Of a stretch of DNA of 64,000 nt, positions 18,116 to 26,114 are shown piece after piece. Position 1 is the stretch's first letter, and each line of letters begins with the position of its first letter. Made by a program: the position numbers and the translations under genes. Source of the DNA: Flavobacterium resistens (GTDB lineage Bacteria; Bacteroidota; Bacteroidia; Flavobacteriales; Flavobacteriaceae); the NCBI RefSeq assembly GCF_900182645.1, contig NZ_FXTA01000003.1, positions 620,001 through 684,000 on the forward strand. Reading direction: 5' to 3'. The notes beneath the pieces are model-generated. The model made no database searches, was not told where the DNA came from, and saw only the letters and a list, made by a program, of their open reading frames with translations.

Positions 18116-19693
18116 TTATTCTTCAGTCAATAATTTAATCAGGCTTTCATCTCTTTGATAAATGTCTTTATAAAAATTTAGATTTCCTTTTCGGTCCACC
18201 CAAGCAGTAAAATAGCCAATATAAACAGGAACTTTCTTTTTCAATGTGCACCAGCTTTCTTTTCCGGCATGCATCGCTTTGTCAATTCTTGCTGGTGTCC
18301 ATTGCGGATCATTTTTCAACAATTCTATAGCCAGTTCGCGAGGTTTTGCGACACGAACACAACCATGACTAAAAGCTCTGCTTTCTCTTTCAAACAAACT
18401 TTTTGCAGGTGTATCATGCAAGTAGATATTACTTGAATTTGGAAATAAAAACTTCACTAAACCAAGTGAATTATTTTTCCCTGGAAGTTGACGAACAGCG
18501 CCGTTATTCCATTCCAGATTTTTCTTTTGCAAATAATTTTTATCCTTTGCCATTCCGGGTTTAATCTCCGAATTGATAATACTTGTTGGAACATTCCAAT
18601 ACGGACTAAAAACAATATTATTCATCATTCCGCTGAAAATAACCGTTTTTGTCATCGCTTTTCCAACCACAACTGGCGAAATAAAAGCGATTTTTCCATC
18701 CTCAATTATATACAATCTAAATTCAGGAATATTGACTTCAATGTATTTTTTCCCTTTTTCCAACTCAGGATCAATCCATCTGCAACGTTCCATATTTACA
18801 ATAATTGTTTTAATTCGGTCAGAAACCGGAATATTCAAATCCTCAATATGTTCTTTCAGAATAGTGTTTTTTGGTGTATAGCCATGACGCAATTCATACG
18901 TTTTCATTGCATTAATCAAAACCGTATCGCAAACCGCACTTTTACTATCTTCTTTAATATCTTTTGTAACAAAAAGCCTTTCTCTAATTTGAGTTACAAT
19001 TGCAGATGAATCACCTAATTTCAAGTTTTTAAACTCTTCTTCAGTTTCAATTGTTTTCCAGCCTCCTTTTTTTTCAATATCACGATATTGTTTTAAAACA
19101 TCGCGCAGTTTATAATACTGGCTGAACATTTTGCTCTTATGATCATCATTGATCGTTGATTTTTGAAAAATAGAATCCGTCAGGGCACGGTAATTCAGTT
19201 TTTTTCTTGGCAAAAGCCATTCAAGCGAAATACTAGTTTTTTCGTCAACACCAGAATATACTTTTTCGGCATAATAGAAATACAGATTAGAAATCATTAA
19301 GTCTGTACTTTCTTTTGAAAGTTTATTATCGTTGTTGCTTTCAAAAACAGCATTGATTTCTTTATATGGAAAATTGGCTTTTAGTCCTTCTTCATCAAGA
19401 CCTTTATATTTATTGAATAAAGTATGTGCAAACTCATCAATTCCTTTATTGTCTTGCCACAATTGAGTCGATTTATTTTTTTTATATAAAGCCTGAACCT
19501 CATCCTGAAATTTGTCAAGTTTGGGATATGCAGTATAAAATGCAGCAATTTTTGTACTATCTATTGACAGTCTGAGTTCCGGTAGCTCTGCTTTGACTTT
19601 TACTTGATTTTCTTCTTTTTTATCCCCTTTCGAATTACATGAAACAACAATAAAAAGGCTTATAACGGCAATAAACTGATACCAAATTTTCAT
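18116..19693 (-). CDS. L,D-transpeptidase, YcbB-like lipoprotein
   Basis: 525 residues. The N-terminus ends in the lipobox IVVSCNS. The N-terminal half is a scaffold with a peptidoglycan-binding-like stretch near residues 235-290; the YkuD catalytic domain covers about 320-490 with YLHDTP, His443 and Cys445 in SHGCVRV. Length and layout match the YcbB/LdtD type, which forms 3-3 cross-links between stem peptides. The active-site Cys and preceding His are intact. It is likely monocistronic; a terminator-like hairpin stands upstream, beyond its promoter, for the DUF1573 gene. Confidence 0.9.
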   Translation of the reverse strand: MKIWYQFIAVISLFIVVSCNSKGDKKEENQVKVKAELPELRLSIDSTKIAAFYTAYPKLDKFQDEVQALYKKNKSTQLWQDNKGIDEFAHTLFNKYKGLDEEGLKANFPYKEINAVFESNNDNKLSKESTDLMISNLYFYYAEKVYSGVDEKTSISLEWLLPRKKLNYRALTDSIFQKSTINDDHKSKMFSQYYKLRDVLKQYRDIEKKGGWKTIETEEEFKNLKLGDSSAIVTQIRERLFVTKDIKEDSKSAVCDTVLINAMKTYELRHGYTPKNTILKEHIEDLNIPVSDRIKTIIVNMERCRWIDPELEKGKKYIEVNIPEFRLYIIEDGKIAFISPVVVGKAMTKTVIFSGMMNNIVFSPYWNVPTSIINSEIKPGMAKDKNYLQKKNLEWNNGAVRQLPGKNNSLGLVKFLFPNSSNIYLHDTPAKSLFERESRAFSHGCVRVAKPRELAIELLKNDPQWTPARIDKAMHAGKESWCTLKKKVPVYIGYFTAWVDRKGNLNFYKDIYQRDESLIKLLTEE

Positions 19694-19790
19694 AATACAA
19701 TTTTTAATAAAAATAGGAAAGTTTTAATAAATACAAACTTTTCTAAAATGAAATTTTCGATAAATCACTAGCATCCAAACAAATAAAAAA

Positions 19791-19823
19791 AAAGCCCCAA
19801 ATACGCAACATATTTGGGGCTTT
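19791..19823 (-). terminator. terminator of the DUF1573 gene
   Basis: Perfect 13-base stem AAAGCCCCAAATA / TATTTGGGGCTTT with a 7-base loop, 28 bases past the stop of the minus-strand DUF1573 gene; the downstream side on that strand is T-rich. Confidence 0.85.
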
Positions 19824-19850
19824 CGATATAACCAACCTATTAAAATTCTA

Positions 19851-20264
19851 TTAGATAACAGTTCCTTTTAAAGTAAGAACTTTAGGAGTCGTCTCGGCAC
19901 TAGTTGTAACAGTTACCGTTTTTGTAAAACCGCCTTTGTTCGCTGCATTATAAGTTGCAGTAACTTTAGCTGTTTTTCCTGGCTGAATTGGCTCTTTTGT
20001 ATAATCTGTTGCTGTACAACCGCAAGAACCTTGAACATTTGTAATTACTACAGCTGTTTTTCCGGTATTTTTGAATTCATAAACGATAGCTTTTGGAGTA
20101 CCCTGAGGAATTTGTCCAACATCTATTGTTTCAGCTTTCCAAACAATTGTTGAAGCTGTTTCAAATTTTTCTGTTTTAGAAGTTAACGATTTTACAGGCG
20201 CAACTGCAGAGAAAGACATTAAGCCTAATGCCAAAACTAACATGGAGATTTTAATCATTTTCAT
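19851..20264 (-). CDS. DUF1573 secreted protein
   Basis: 137 residues with an N-terminal signal peptide (cleaved near SAVAP) and a single DUF1573 domain: an immunoglobulin-like fold with TGKTAVVITNVQGSCGC at its centre and KAVTATY-like strands after it. The GSCGCT motif is the family hallmark. Function of the family is unsettled. The gene is divergent from the histidine kinase gene; the shared 165-base gap has a -7 box at 20307-20314 on its side and three TGTTAA repeats, which suggests control by the neighbouring two-component system. Confidence 0.85.
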   Translation of the reverse strand: MKMIKISMLVLALGLMSFSAVAPVKSLTSKTEKFETASTIVWKAETIDVGQIPQGTPKAIVYEFKNTGKTAVVITNVQGSCGCTATDYTKEPIQPGKTAKVTATYNAANKGGFTKTVTVTTSAETTPKVLTLKGTVI

Positions 20265-20306
20265 AGTTAAATATTTTTAATGGTTTATTGTTCTAAATTT
20301 CTATTT

Positions 20307-20314
20307 CAAAAGTA
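20307..20314 (-). promoter_or_regulatory. -7 box of the DUF1573 gene
   Basis: Read on the minus strand the bases are TACTTTTG, matching the Bacteroidota TAnnTTTG element, 43 bases before the start codon. No clear -33 TTTG is seen at the usual spacing; the first TGTTAAC repeat lies there instead. Confidence 0.45.
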
Positions 20315-20335
20315 TTTCAGATAAATTCAAATCGC

Positions 20336-20374
20336 TGTTAACCGGTCTCAAATCTTTGTTAACGACTTGTTAAG
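20336..20374. promoter_or_regulatory. triple TGTTAA direct repeat, candidate response-regulator site
   Basis: TGTTAAC at 20336-20342 and 20357-20363 and TGTTAAG at 20368-20374 lie 21 and 11 bases apart, i.e. on one face of the helix. OmpR-type regulators bind such direct repeats. It lies between the DUF1573 gene and the histidine kinase gene. Confidence 0.5.
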
Positions 20375-20429
20375 GGGTGTTTTTAAGCATAAATTTGATT
20401 AATATTACACTTTTAAAAAGCCATTTTTC

Positions 20430-21692
20430 TTGAAAATAAACAGACTTAATAGTATTATCCTCCTCGGATTAATTGCCATTATTAGCATATTGGTAGCGCA
20501 ATTGCTTTGGACAAAAGAGGCATTTACATTAGAACAAAAAAAACTGAGCCAAAAAGCTCATATTGCCTTGCTTGAAGTTTCCCGAAAATTATATGAAGGA
20601 ACTGATCACGAACATTCTTGCCAAAATCCTGTTCAAAAAATTTCGAACGATTATTATATTGTCAACATAGAGAATGATTTTGAACCCGATATTTTGGAAT
20701 TCTATTTGAAATCGGAATTCAAAAAAATGAATATTACGACCGATTTTGAGTACGCTATGTACAATTGCCAAAGCGATGAAATGGTTTACGGCGATTATGT
20801 TTCTTTGTCTAAAAAAGGAAAACAAAACAAAACCGTATATTTTCCTAAACATAAAAATCTGGTTTATTATTTTGCCGTTCGTTTCCCAAATGAAACTACT
20901 TATTTGTTTAGTTCTATGCGTTTTTGGTTTGTGCTTTCGACTGCGCTTATTCTGATTTTGCTCATTTATGTGTATTCTATTTTTAAGCTTTTACAGCAAA
21001 AAAAATACTCAGAACTGCAAAGGGATTTTATCAACAATATGACGCACGAATTTAAAACGCCTTTATCTTCTATTTTGATTGCTTCGAAATATCTAATCGA
21101 ACAAAATCCGATTAAGGAAGACAAAAAGCTGCATACTTATACTGATATTATCATCAAACAGAGTCATAAACTGAACAATCATATTGAGAAGATTCTCAAC
21201 ATTGCCAAATCAGATTATGTGCCTTTGGAAATAAAAAAAGAAACCGTTTTAATTGTTCCTATTATTGAAGAAACGATTGAAAACATTCGATTAAAATATC
21301 CGGAAGCCAATGTTAGAATTGAATCGGCATCGGCAGAATATAAAATTGAAACTGATGTTTTTCATTTCCATAATTTGATTTACAATTTATTAGACAATGC
21401 TATAAAATACTGTACTGACAAACCAGATATTCTGGTTCAGATAACTTCGCATAATCAAACTTTAAAATTGGCTTTTATTGATAATGGAATCGGAATTCCG
21501 GTTAAAAACATTTCTTTTATATTTGATAAATTTTATCGCGTAAAAAACGAAAAAAGCAATGAAGTAAACGGTTTTGGTCTCGGCTTGTATTATGTAAAAG
21601 AAATATGCAACCTTCAAAACTGGAAAATAAAAGCCGAAAACAATTCAGAAAAAGGCGTTACAATAACTTTGTCCATTCCTTATAAAAAATGA
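20430..21692 (+). CDS. sensor histidine kinase
   Basis: 420 residues from a TTG start at 20430; no ATG precedes the first membrane segment, so TTG is the best choice. Layout: membrane segment (about 8-27), periplasmic sensor loop of about 135 residues with two Cys (about residues 62 and 111), second membrane segment (about 165-187), HisKA with phospho-acceptor His206 in MTHEFKTPL, and HATPase with NLLDNAIKY, DNGIGI and GFGLGLYYV. The signal is unknown. It overlaps the response regulator gene by 4 bases, so the pair is co-translated. Confidence 0.92.
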   Translation: MKINRLNSIILLGLIAIISILVAQLLWTKEAFTLEQKKLSQKAHIALLEVSRKLYEGTDHEHSCQNPVQKISNDYYIVNIENDFEPDILEFYLKSEFKKMNITTDFEYAMYNCQSDEMVYGDYVSLSKKGKQNKTVYFPKHKNLVYYFAVRFPNETTYLFSSMRFWFVLSTALILILLIYVYSIFKLLQQKKYSELQRDFINNMTHEFKTPLSSILIASKYLIEQNPIKEDKKLHTYTDIIIKQSHKLNNHIEKILNIAKSDYVPLEIKKETVLIVPIIEETIENIRLKYPEANVRIESASAEYKIETDVFHFHNLIYNLLDNAIKYCTDKPDILVQITSHNQTLKLAFIDNGIGIPVKNISFIFDKFYRVKNEKSNEVNGFGLGLYYVKEICNLQNWKIKAENNSEKGVTITLSIPYKK

Positions 21693-22375
21693 AACAGTTC
21701 AAAATACTTTATACAGAAGATGATGAAACTCTAGCTTTTTTAACCAAAGATAATTTGGAACAAAGCAATTATGAAGTTGTGCATTGCTGCGATGGAGAAT
21801 CGGGGCTTCAGACTTTTAAAAAGGAAAAGTTTGATATTTGCATTTTTGATATTATGATGCCAAAAATGGATGGTTTTGATTTGGCTACAGAAATCAGAAA
21901 ATTAAATACTGACATTCCAATTATTTTTCTTTCGGCCAAAACTTTAAAAGAAGATCGAATCAAAGGACTTCGTTTAGGTGCCGATGATTATTTGGTAAAG
22001 CCTTTCAGTATTGAGGAATTGATTTTGAAAATTGAGATTTTTTTAAAGCGTTCGCAGAAAAATATTCCGTTAGAAAAATCGGTTTATGAAATCGGAAAAT
22101 ATCATTTTGACATCAATAATTTTATTCTTTTTAATGAAAGTGAAAAAATCAGCCTGACGCAGCGCGAAGCCGAATTGCTAAAACTCTTTCTGGACAACAA
22201 AAATCTAGTTTTAAAAAGAGAACAAATTTTGACCGCACTCTGGGGAACCGACGATTATTTTATGGGAAGAAGCCTTGACGTTTTTATTTCCAGACTTCGT
22301 AAGATTTTAACTGGTGAAAAAGGAATCTCGATTGAAAACCTACACGGAATTGGTTTTCGTTTTTCAGTTGAATAA
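21689..22375 (+). CDS. OmpR-family response regulator
   Basis: 228 residues: receiver domain (about 1-120) with acidic pair EDDE, phospho-acceptor Asp54 in CIFDIMMPKMDG, Ser/Thr in FLSAKT and Lys in LVKPF; then a winged-helix trans_reg_C domain (about 130-228) with SLTQREAELL and RSLDVFISRLRK. It partners the kinase with which its gene overlaps. Likely targets include the repeat-bearing intergenic region at 20336-20374 (inference). Confidence 0.94.
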   Translation: MKQFKILYTEDDETLAFLTKDNLEQSNYEVVHCCDGESGLQTFKKEKFDICIFDIMMPKMDGFDLATEIRKLNTDIPIIFLSAKTLKEDRIKGLRLGADDYLVKPFSIEELILKIEIFLKRSQKNIPLEKSVYEIGKYHFDINNFILFNESEKISLTQREAELLKLFLDNKNLVLKREQILTALWGTDDYFMGRSLDVFISRLRKILTGEKGISIENLHGIGFRFSVE

Positions 22376-22466
22376 TTCTTTTTCTTCGAATAAATCGTAA
22401 CAATTCTGCTAAAAATAAAGAAAAATCTGTAAATGGATTTTAAAAAATCTTTGTATTTTTAAGTTC

Positions 22467-22474
22467 TAATTTTG
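22467..22474 (+). promoter_or_regulatory. -7 box before the MBL-fold gene
   Basis: TAATTTTG matches TAnnTTTG and ends 6 bases before ATG 22481. It covers the TTG at 22472, which argues that ATG 22481, not that TTG, is the start. Confidence 0.45.
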
Positions 22475-22480
22475 TCAGAT

Positions 22481-23245
22481 ATGAAAATACATCATTTGCG
22501 AAATGCGACCTTAGTAATTGAAACCGAAAAGCATGTAATTCTGGTTGACCCAATGTTGGGGAAAAGAAAAACAATTGCTCCATTTACTATTTTTCGTTAC
22601 AAACCAAAAAGAAATCCGCTTGTTGCTTTGCCAAAAAACAGTCGGGAAATTTTGAGTAAAGTGACGCATTGCTTAATTACGCATTTACATCCTGATCATA
22701 TTGACAAAGCCGGAGAAGTTTTTTTAAGACGAAAAAGCATTGCTGTTATTTGCAGTGCAAAAGATGAAAAAGAACTCTCAAAAAGAGGTTTGAATATTGT
22801 TCAGACGCTTAATTACTGGGAACCTCAGCCTTTTCTTGATGGAAAAATCATTGGGATTCCGGCGCTTCACGGTTACGGATTCATTGCTAAACTTATGGGC
22901 AATGTAATGGGATTTTATATTGAACTTGCCGATGAAAAATCTATCTATATAAGTTCTGACACCATTTTTACTGATGATGTTCAAAAAGCATTAATCGAAC
23001 TTAAACCCGATATTGCAACCGTTGCCTGCGGAACTGCACGATTAGATATCGGACAACCTTTATTAATGCAAATGAACGACATTTTAAAATTTACAGCACT
23101 TGCGCCAGCAAAAGTTTTTGCTAATCATCTTGAAGCTTTAAATCATTGTCCCACAAGACGCGAAGAATTAAAAAAAGCGCTTTTAGAAAATGATCTTTTA
23201 TCTAAAACGGCTATTCCTAGTGACGGGACTTTTGTGGAATATTGA
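22481..23245 (+). CDS. metallo-beta-lactamase-fold hydrolase, UlaG-like
   Basis: 254 residues from ATG 22481; a TTG three codons upstream is less likely because it lies in a -7 promoter box. No signal peptide. The metal motif THLHPDHID is present, with ISSDTIF for a later Asp and NHLEALNHC near the end, as in MBL-fold proteins of the UlaG/YtkL type. These are metal-dependent hydrolases with varied substrates; the sequence does not tell which. The gene is likely monocistronic and is followed by a 27-base inverted repeat. Confidence 0.85.
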   Translation: MKIHHLRNATLVIETEKHVILVDPMLGKRKTIAPFTIFRYKPKRNPLVALPKNSREILSKVTHCLITHLHPDHIDKAGEVFLRRKSIAVICSAKDEKELSKRGLNIVQTLNYWEPQPFLDGKIIGIPALHGYGFIAKLMGNVMGFYIELADEKSIYISSDTIFTDDVQKALIELKPDIATVACGTARLDIGQPLLMQMNDILKFTALAPAKVFANHLEALNHCPTRREELKKALLENDLLSKTAIPSDGTFVEY

Positions 23246-23287
23246 TTTTTTTTCTACACCTCTTCAAATCTTTGTCGAGCTACTTAC

Positions 23288-23398
23288 GGAGATTCCTCGT
23301 TCCTCGGAATGACATACTTTGAGTGTATACTTTTTAAATAACAACTTCAATGAAGGATTTTCCGTCTAGTTTGTCATTCCGAGGAACGAGGAATCTCC
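23288..23398. repeat. element with perfect 27-base inverted repeat
   Basis: Arms at 23288-23314 and 23372-23398 are perfectly complementary over 27 bases (GGAGATTCCTCGTTCCTCGG... against ...CGAGGAACGAGGAATCTCC) with a 57-base loop. The right end continues into ACAAGAAACTCC, shared with the element at 14755-14882. No gene lies inside. It sits between the MBL gene and the broken GIY-YIG gene. Confidence 0.85.
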
Positions 23399-23416
23399 AC
23401 AAGAAACTCCGCAATT

Positions 23417-23731
23417 CTATTCAAATAAAGAATTCAAAAAATAAAGTTCCGGATTAATTGTTTTTATTAATTCAAGTTTTTTGCTTCTATCCCAACCTTT
23501 AATTTCCTTCTCTCTAGCAATTGCTTCTTGAATCCAAGTAAATTTTTCATAAAACAACAAAAATTGAACATTATACTGTGAAGCAAATGTTTTATTTTTT
23601 GATAAAATGTTGTCTTGATGCTAACTTAATCTTTTCCTTAAATTATTGGTAACTCCTGTGTAGAAAACAGTTTTTGCTTTATTCGTTAAAATATAAATAT
23701 AATAAGTATGATAGCCATCTTGATAATGCAT
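23417..23731 (-). pseudogene. GIY-YIG nuclease-like gene broken by an in-frame amber codon
   Basis: Read from ATG 23731 the frame gives MHYQDGYHTYYIYILTN, then TVFYTGVTNNLRKRLS, a TAG at 23621-23623, and in the same frame HQDNILSKNK... with QYNVQFLLFYEKF, EAIAREKEIKGWDR and KLELIKTINPE to a TAG at 23417-23419. Both halves match small UPF0213-type GIY-YIG proteins (YIY motif, YTGVTNNL, REKEIKGW), which run about 80-110 residues; here 104 sense codons would be expected. A single nonsense change right after the GIY-YIG core explains it. The upstream part of the longer frame overlaps the end of the radical SAM gene and is not needed. A sequencing error is the alternative. Confidence 0.8.
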
Positions 23732-23775
23732 AAAGAGAATTTCAAATTTCAATAAAAATAAGAAAATTCCTAAAA

Positions 23776-25998
23776 TCACAAAACTAACAACCCAAATTCC
23801 CTCAACGTATTTATTGGTTTTGAATACCAAAACAATTCAAAATCTTCCAATTGCGTTTCGAAATCATTTTTCACTTCTTGAAAAGTATAATTTTTAGTAG
23901 CTGAAACTGAAATATTTCTCAAAATAGAAAGTAGCCATTCGCCTTCATCTTTGCTGGTTTGAATGGCAAAGCTTTCTTTTTTATCATGAAAAGTCAGCGA
24001 CATCATTTCCCAACTTTTGCCTTTTTTGGACTTTGTGAAAATTTCTGCTGATGGTTTTCCTCCAAGCCAAACTACTTTTGCATTTGGTTTTGTATTGAAA
24101 TCATTTTGCTCTTCTAAAGCATTAAAAATAAAATCGGGATGGATTTTTGTTTTTGGAATTTTAAAATCGAACCAATCCTGTAGTTCGTAATCAAAACAGA
24201 TTCCGTGCATAAAATTAAAAAGTGATTTCTTTAATCCGAAACTAAATTTATCGTGATTGATTCCTGTTGAATCTGTGTAATCAATATCATTATTAGCAAA
24301 AGTTCCAATTGTTTCTGTTTTTTTAGTCACGCCAAATTTCTCCGGATATAACCCAACTGGACTATGCGCCGTAAGTGCAAACTGATGCCAAAATCCAGAT
24401 TGCAAAACTCCTGCTTCAAATAATTGACGAACCATTTCTAAGCTGTCAACCGTTTCCTGAATTGTTTGTGTCGGATATCCGTACATCAAATAGGCATGCA
24501 CCATAATTCCGGCTTCGGTAAAATTTCGCGTAACTTTTGCAACTTGTTCAACGGTAACGCCTTTATCGATTAATTTCAGTAATCGATCTGATGCAACTTC
24601 TAAGCCACCAGAAACGGCAATACAACCGGAAGCTTTCAATAATAAACATAAATCTTTTGAAAAACTTTTTTCAAACCGAATATTTGTCCACCAGGTTACA
24701 GCTAATTTTCGTTTCAAGATTTCAAGCGCCACAGCACGCATTAATGCGGGCGGAGCAGCTTCATCAACAAAATGGAATCCGTTTTGCCCTGTTTGTTCTA
24801 TTAATTCCTCCATTCGATCGCAAAGCAAGCTTGCGGCAACTGGTTCATACACTTTTATGTAATCTAAAGAAATATCACAGAAAGTACATTTCCCCCAATA
24901 ACAACCATGCGCCATTGTGAGTTTATTCCAGCGTCCGTCGCTCCACATTCTATGCATTGGATTTACGATTTCGATAACCGAAATGTATTTATCCAAAGGC
25001 AAATCTGAATAATCTGGCGTTCCAACTTGTGACTGTTTATAATCGTGTTTTAAAGAATTGTTTTTGTAAACTACTTCTCCATTTTCTAACAAAAATGTTC
25101 TTTTAAAAGAATTGGAATTTGGGTTTTCTAAATTGAAAATTAACTCTTCAATTGGAACTTCACCGTCATCTAAAGTAATGAAATCAAAAAACTCAAAAAC
25201 ACGTTTATCTGAAAGCGAACGTAATTCTGTATTTGGGAAACCGCCACCCATTGAAATCTTAATTTCCGGATGATTTTGTTTGACCCATTGTGCACATCGA
25301 AAAGCACTATATAAATTTCCCGGAAAAGGAACTGAAATTAAAAAAAATGTTGGTTTTATGGTTTCGATTTTAGTTTTCAAAAGTGAAATTAAAATCGAAT
25401 CAATATAAGTTGGTTGCTGCTGAAGTGCTTCGTATAATTCATCAAACGAATTGGCGCTTCGGCCTAAACGTTCGGCATATCGGCTGAAGCCAAAATTATC
25501 GTCGACACATTCAACAATAAAATCAGAAATATCTTCAAGATATAAAGTCGCCAAATGTTTTGCTTTATCCTGCGTTCCCATTGTTCCAAAAGCCCAATCG
25601 AGTTCTTCTAACTGTGCAAAACGAGAAGCTTCCGGAAGAAAATCTTCCTGGCAAATTTGAAGAGCCAATGTTGGATTTTTCCCTTGCAGAAATTGAATTA
25701 CAGGATCAATTGTTTTTACATATTCATCTTGAAGAGCAAAAATTCTTTTTGAATTATCTGAGATTTCAGAGTTAACTTGAAACCTGAAACTTGAAACTTG
25801 AAACAAATCCAAAAGCCCTTTTTTTGAAAATAATTCCAAAATCACATCAATACCTAAATCTGCCTGAGCGGATTCAATATTTTTGGTGTTTAAAAAACCT
25901 TTTATATACGCCGTCGCCGGATACGGAGTATTCAGTTGCGTAAATGGAGGTGTAATTACAAAAAGTTTCGTTTTCAAAAGGGAATTATTTTTCTGCAA
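23776..25998 (-). CDS. B12-binding-type radical SAM protein
   Basis: 740 residues. The N-terminus KLFVITPPFTQLNTPYPA begins a Rossmann-like B12-binding module (to about 300), followed by a radical SAM barrel with the cluster motif in HGCYWGKCTFCD (spacing C-x4-C-x2-C) and FHFVDEAAPP, GGLEVASDRL and YLMYGYPTQT as barrel strands; a long C-terminal region follows. Substrate is unknown. The gene stands alone between repeats and the T9SS genes. Odd: residues about 66-75 (FQVSSFRFQV) are encoded by a copy of the GTTTCAA repeat, inserted in frame. Confidence 0.85.
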   Translation of the reverse strand: MQKNNSLLKTKLFVITPPFTQLNTPYPATAYIKGFLNTKNIESAQADLGIDVILELFSKKGLLDLFQVSSFRFQVNSEISDNSKRIFALQDEYVKTIDPVIQFLQGKNPTLALQICQEDFLPEASRFAQLEELDWAFGTMGTQDKAKHLATLYLEDISDFIVECVDDNFGFSRYAERLGRSANSFDELYEALQQQPTYIDSILISLLKTKIETIKPTFFLISVPFPGNLYSAFRCAQWVKQNHPEIKISMGGGFPNTELRSLSDKRVFEFFDFITLDDGEVPIEELIFNLENPNSNSFKRTFLLENGEVVYKNNSLKHDYKQSQVGTPDYSDLPLDKYISVIEIVNPMHRMWSDGRWNKLTMAHGCYWGKCTFCDISLDYIKVYEPVAASLLCDRMEELIEQTGQNGFHFVDEAAPPALMRAVALEILKRKLAVTWWTNIRFEKSFSKDLCLLLKASGCIAVSGGLEVASDRLLKLIDKGVTVEQVAKVTRNFTEAGIMVHAYLMYGYPTQTIQETVDSLEMVRQLFEAGVLQSGFWHQFALTAHSPVGLYPEKFGVTKKTETIGTFANNDIDYTDSTGINHDKFSFGLKKSLFNFMHGICFDYELQDWFDFKIPKTKIHPDFIFNALEEQNDFNTKPNAKVVWLGGKPSAEIFTKSKKGKSWEMMSLTFHDKKESFAIQTSKDEGEWLLSILRNISVSATKNYTFQEVKNDFETQLEDFELFWYSKPINTLREFGLLVL
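25775..25804 (-). repeat. GTTTCAA heptamer repeat inside the radical SAM gene
   Basis: ACTTGAAACCTGAAACTTG followed by AAACTTGAAAC is the reverse complement of the repeat after the GH26 gene (6012-6042). On the minus strand it codes for residues about 66-75 of the radical SAM protein without breaking the frame. Confidence 0.85.
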
Positions 25999-26084
25999 AA
26001 ATACGGGTTATTAAGGACTTTTTCAGGAAAAGATTTTGTTGAATGTCGTTTTGATTTTTTGACTTGGTTTTGTAGATAATTAAT

Positions 26085-26092
26085 TACATTTG
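26085..26092 (+). promoter_or_regulatory. promoter of the T9SS-substrate pair
   Basis: TACATTTG fits TAnnTTTG; a CTTG at 26063-26066 lies 18 bases before it as a possible -33 box. The direct repeat TTTGTCTAC (26089-26097 and 26106-26114) begins in this box and ends right at the ATG. Confidence 0.5.
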
Positions 26093-26114
26093 TCTACCAA
26101 ACTAATTTGTCTAC

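Noticed and set aside
23621..23623. Amber codon read as pyrrolysine
   Set aside because: Such decoding is not known in this group, and the site is an ordinary surface position after the GIY-YIG core.
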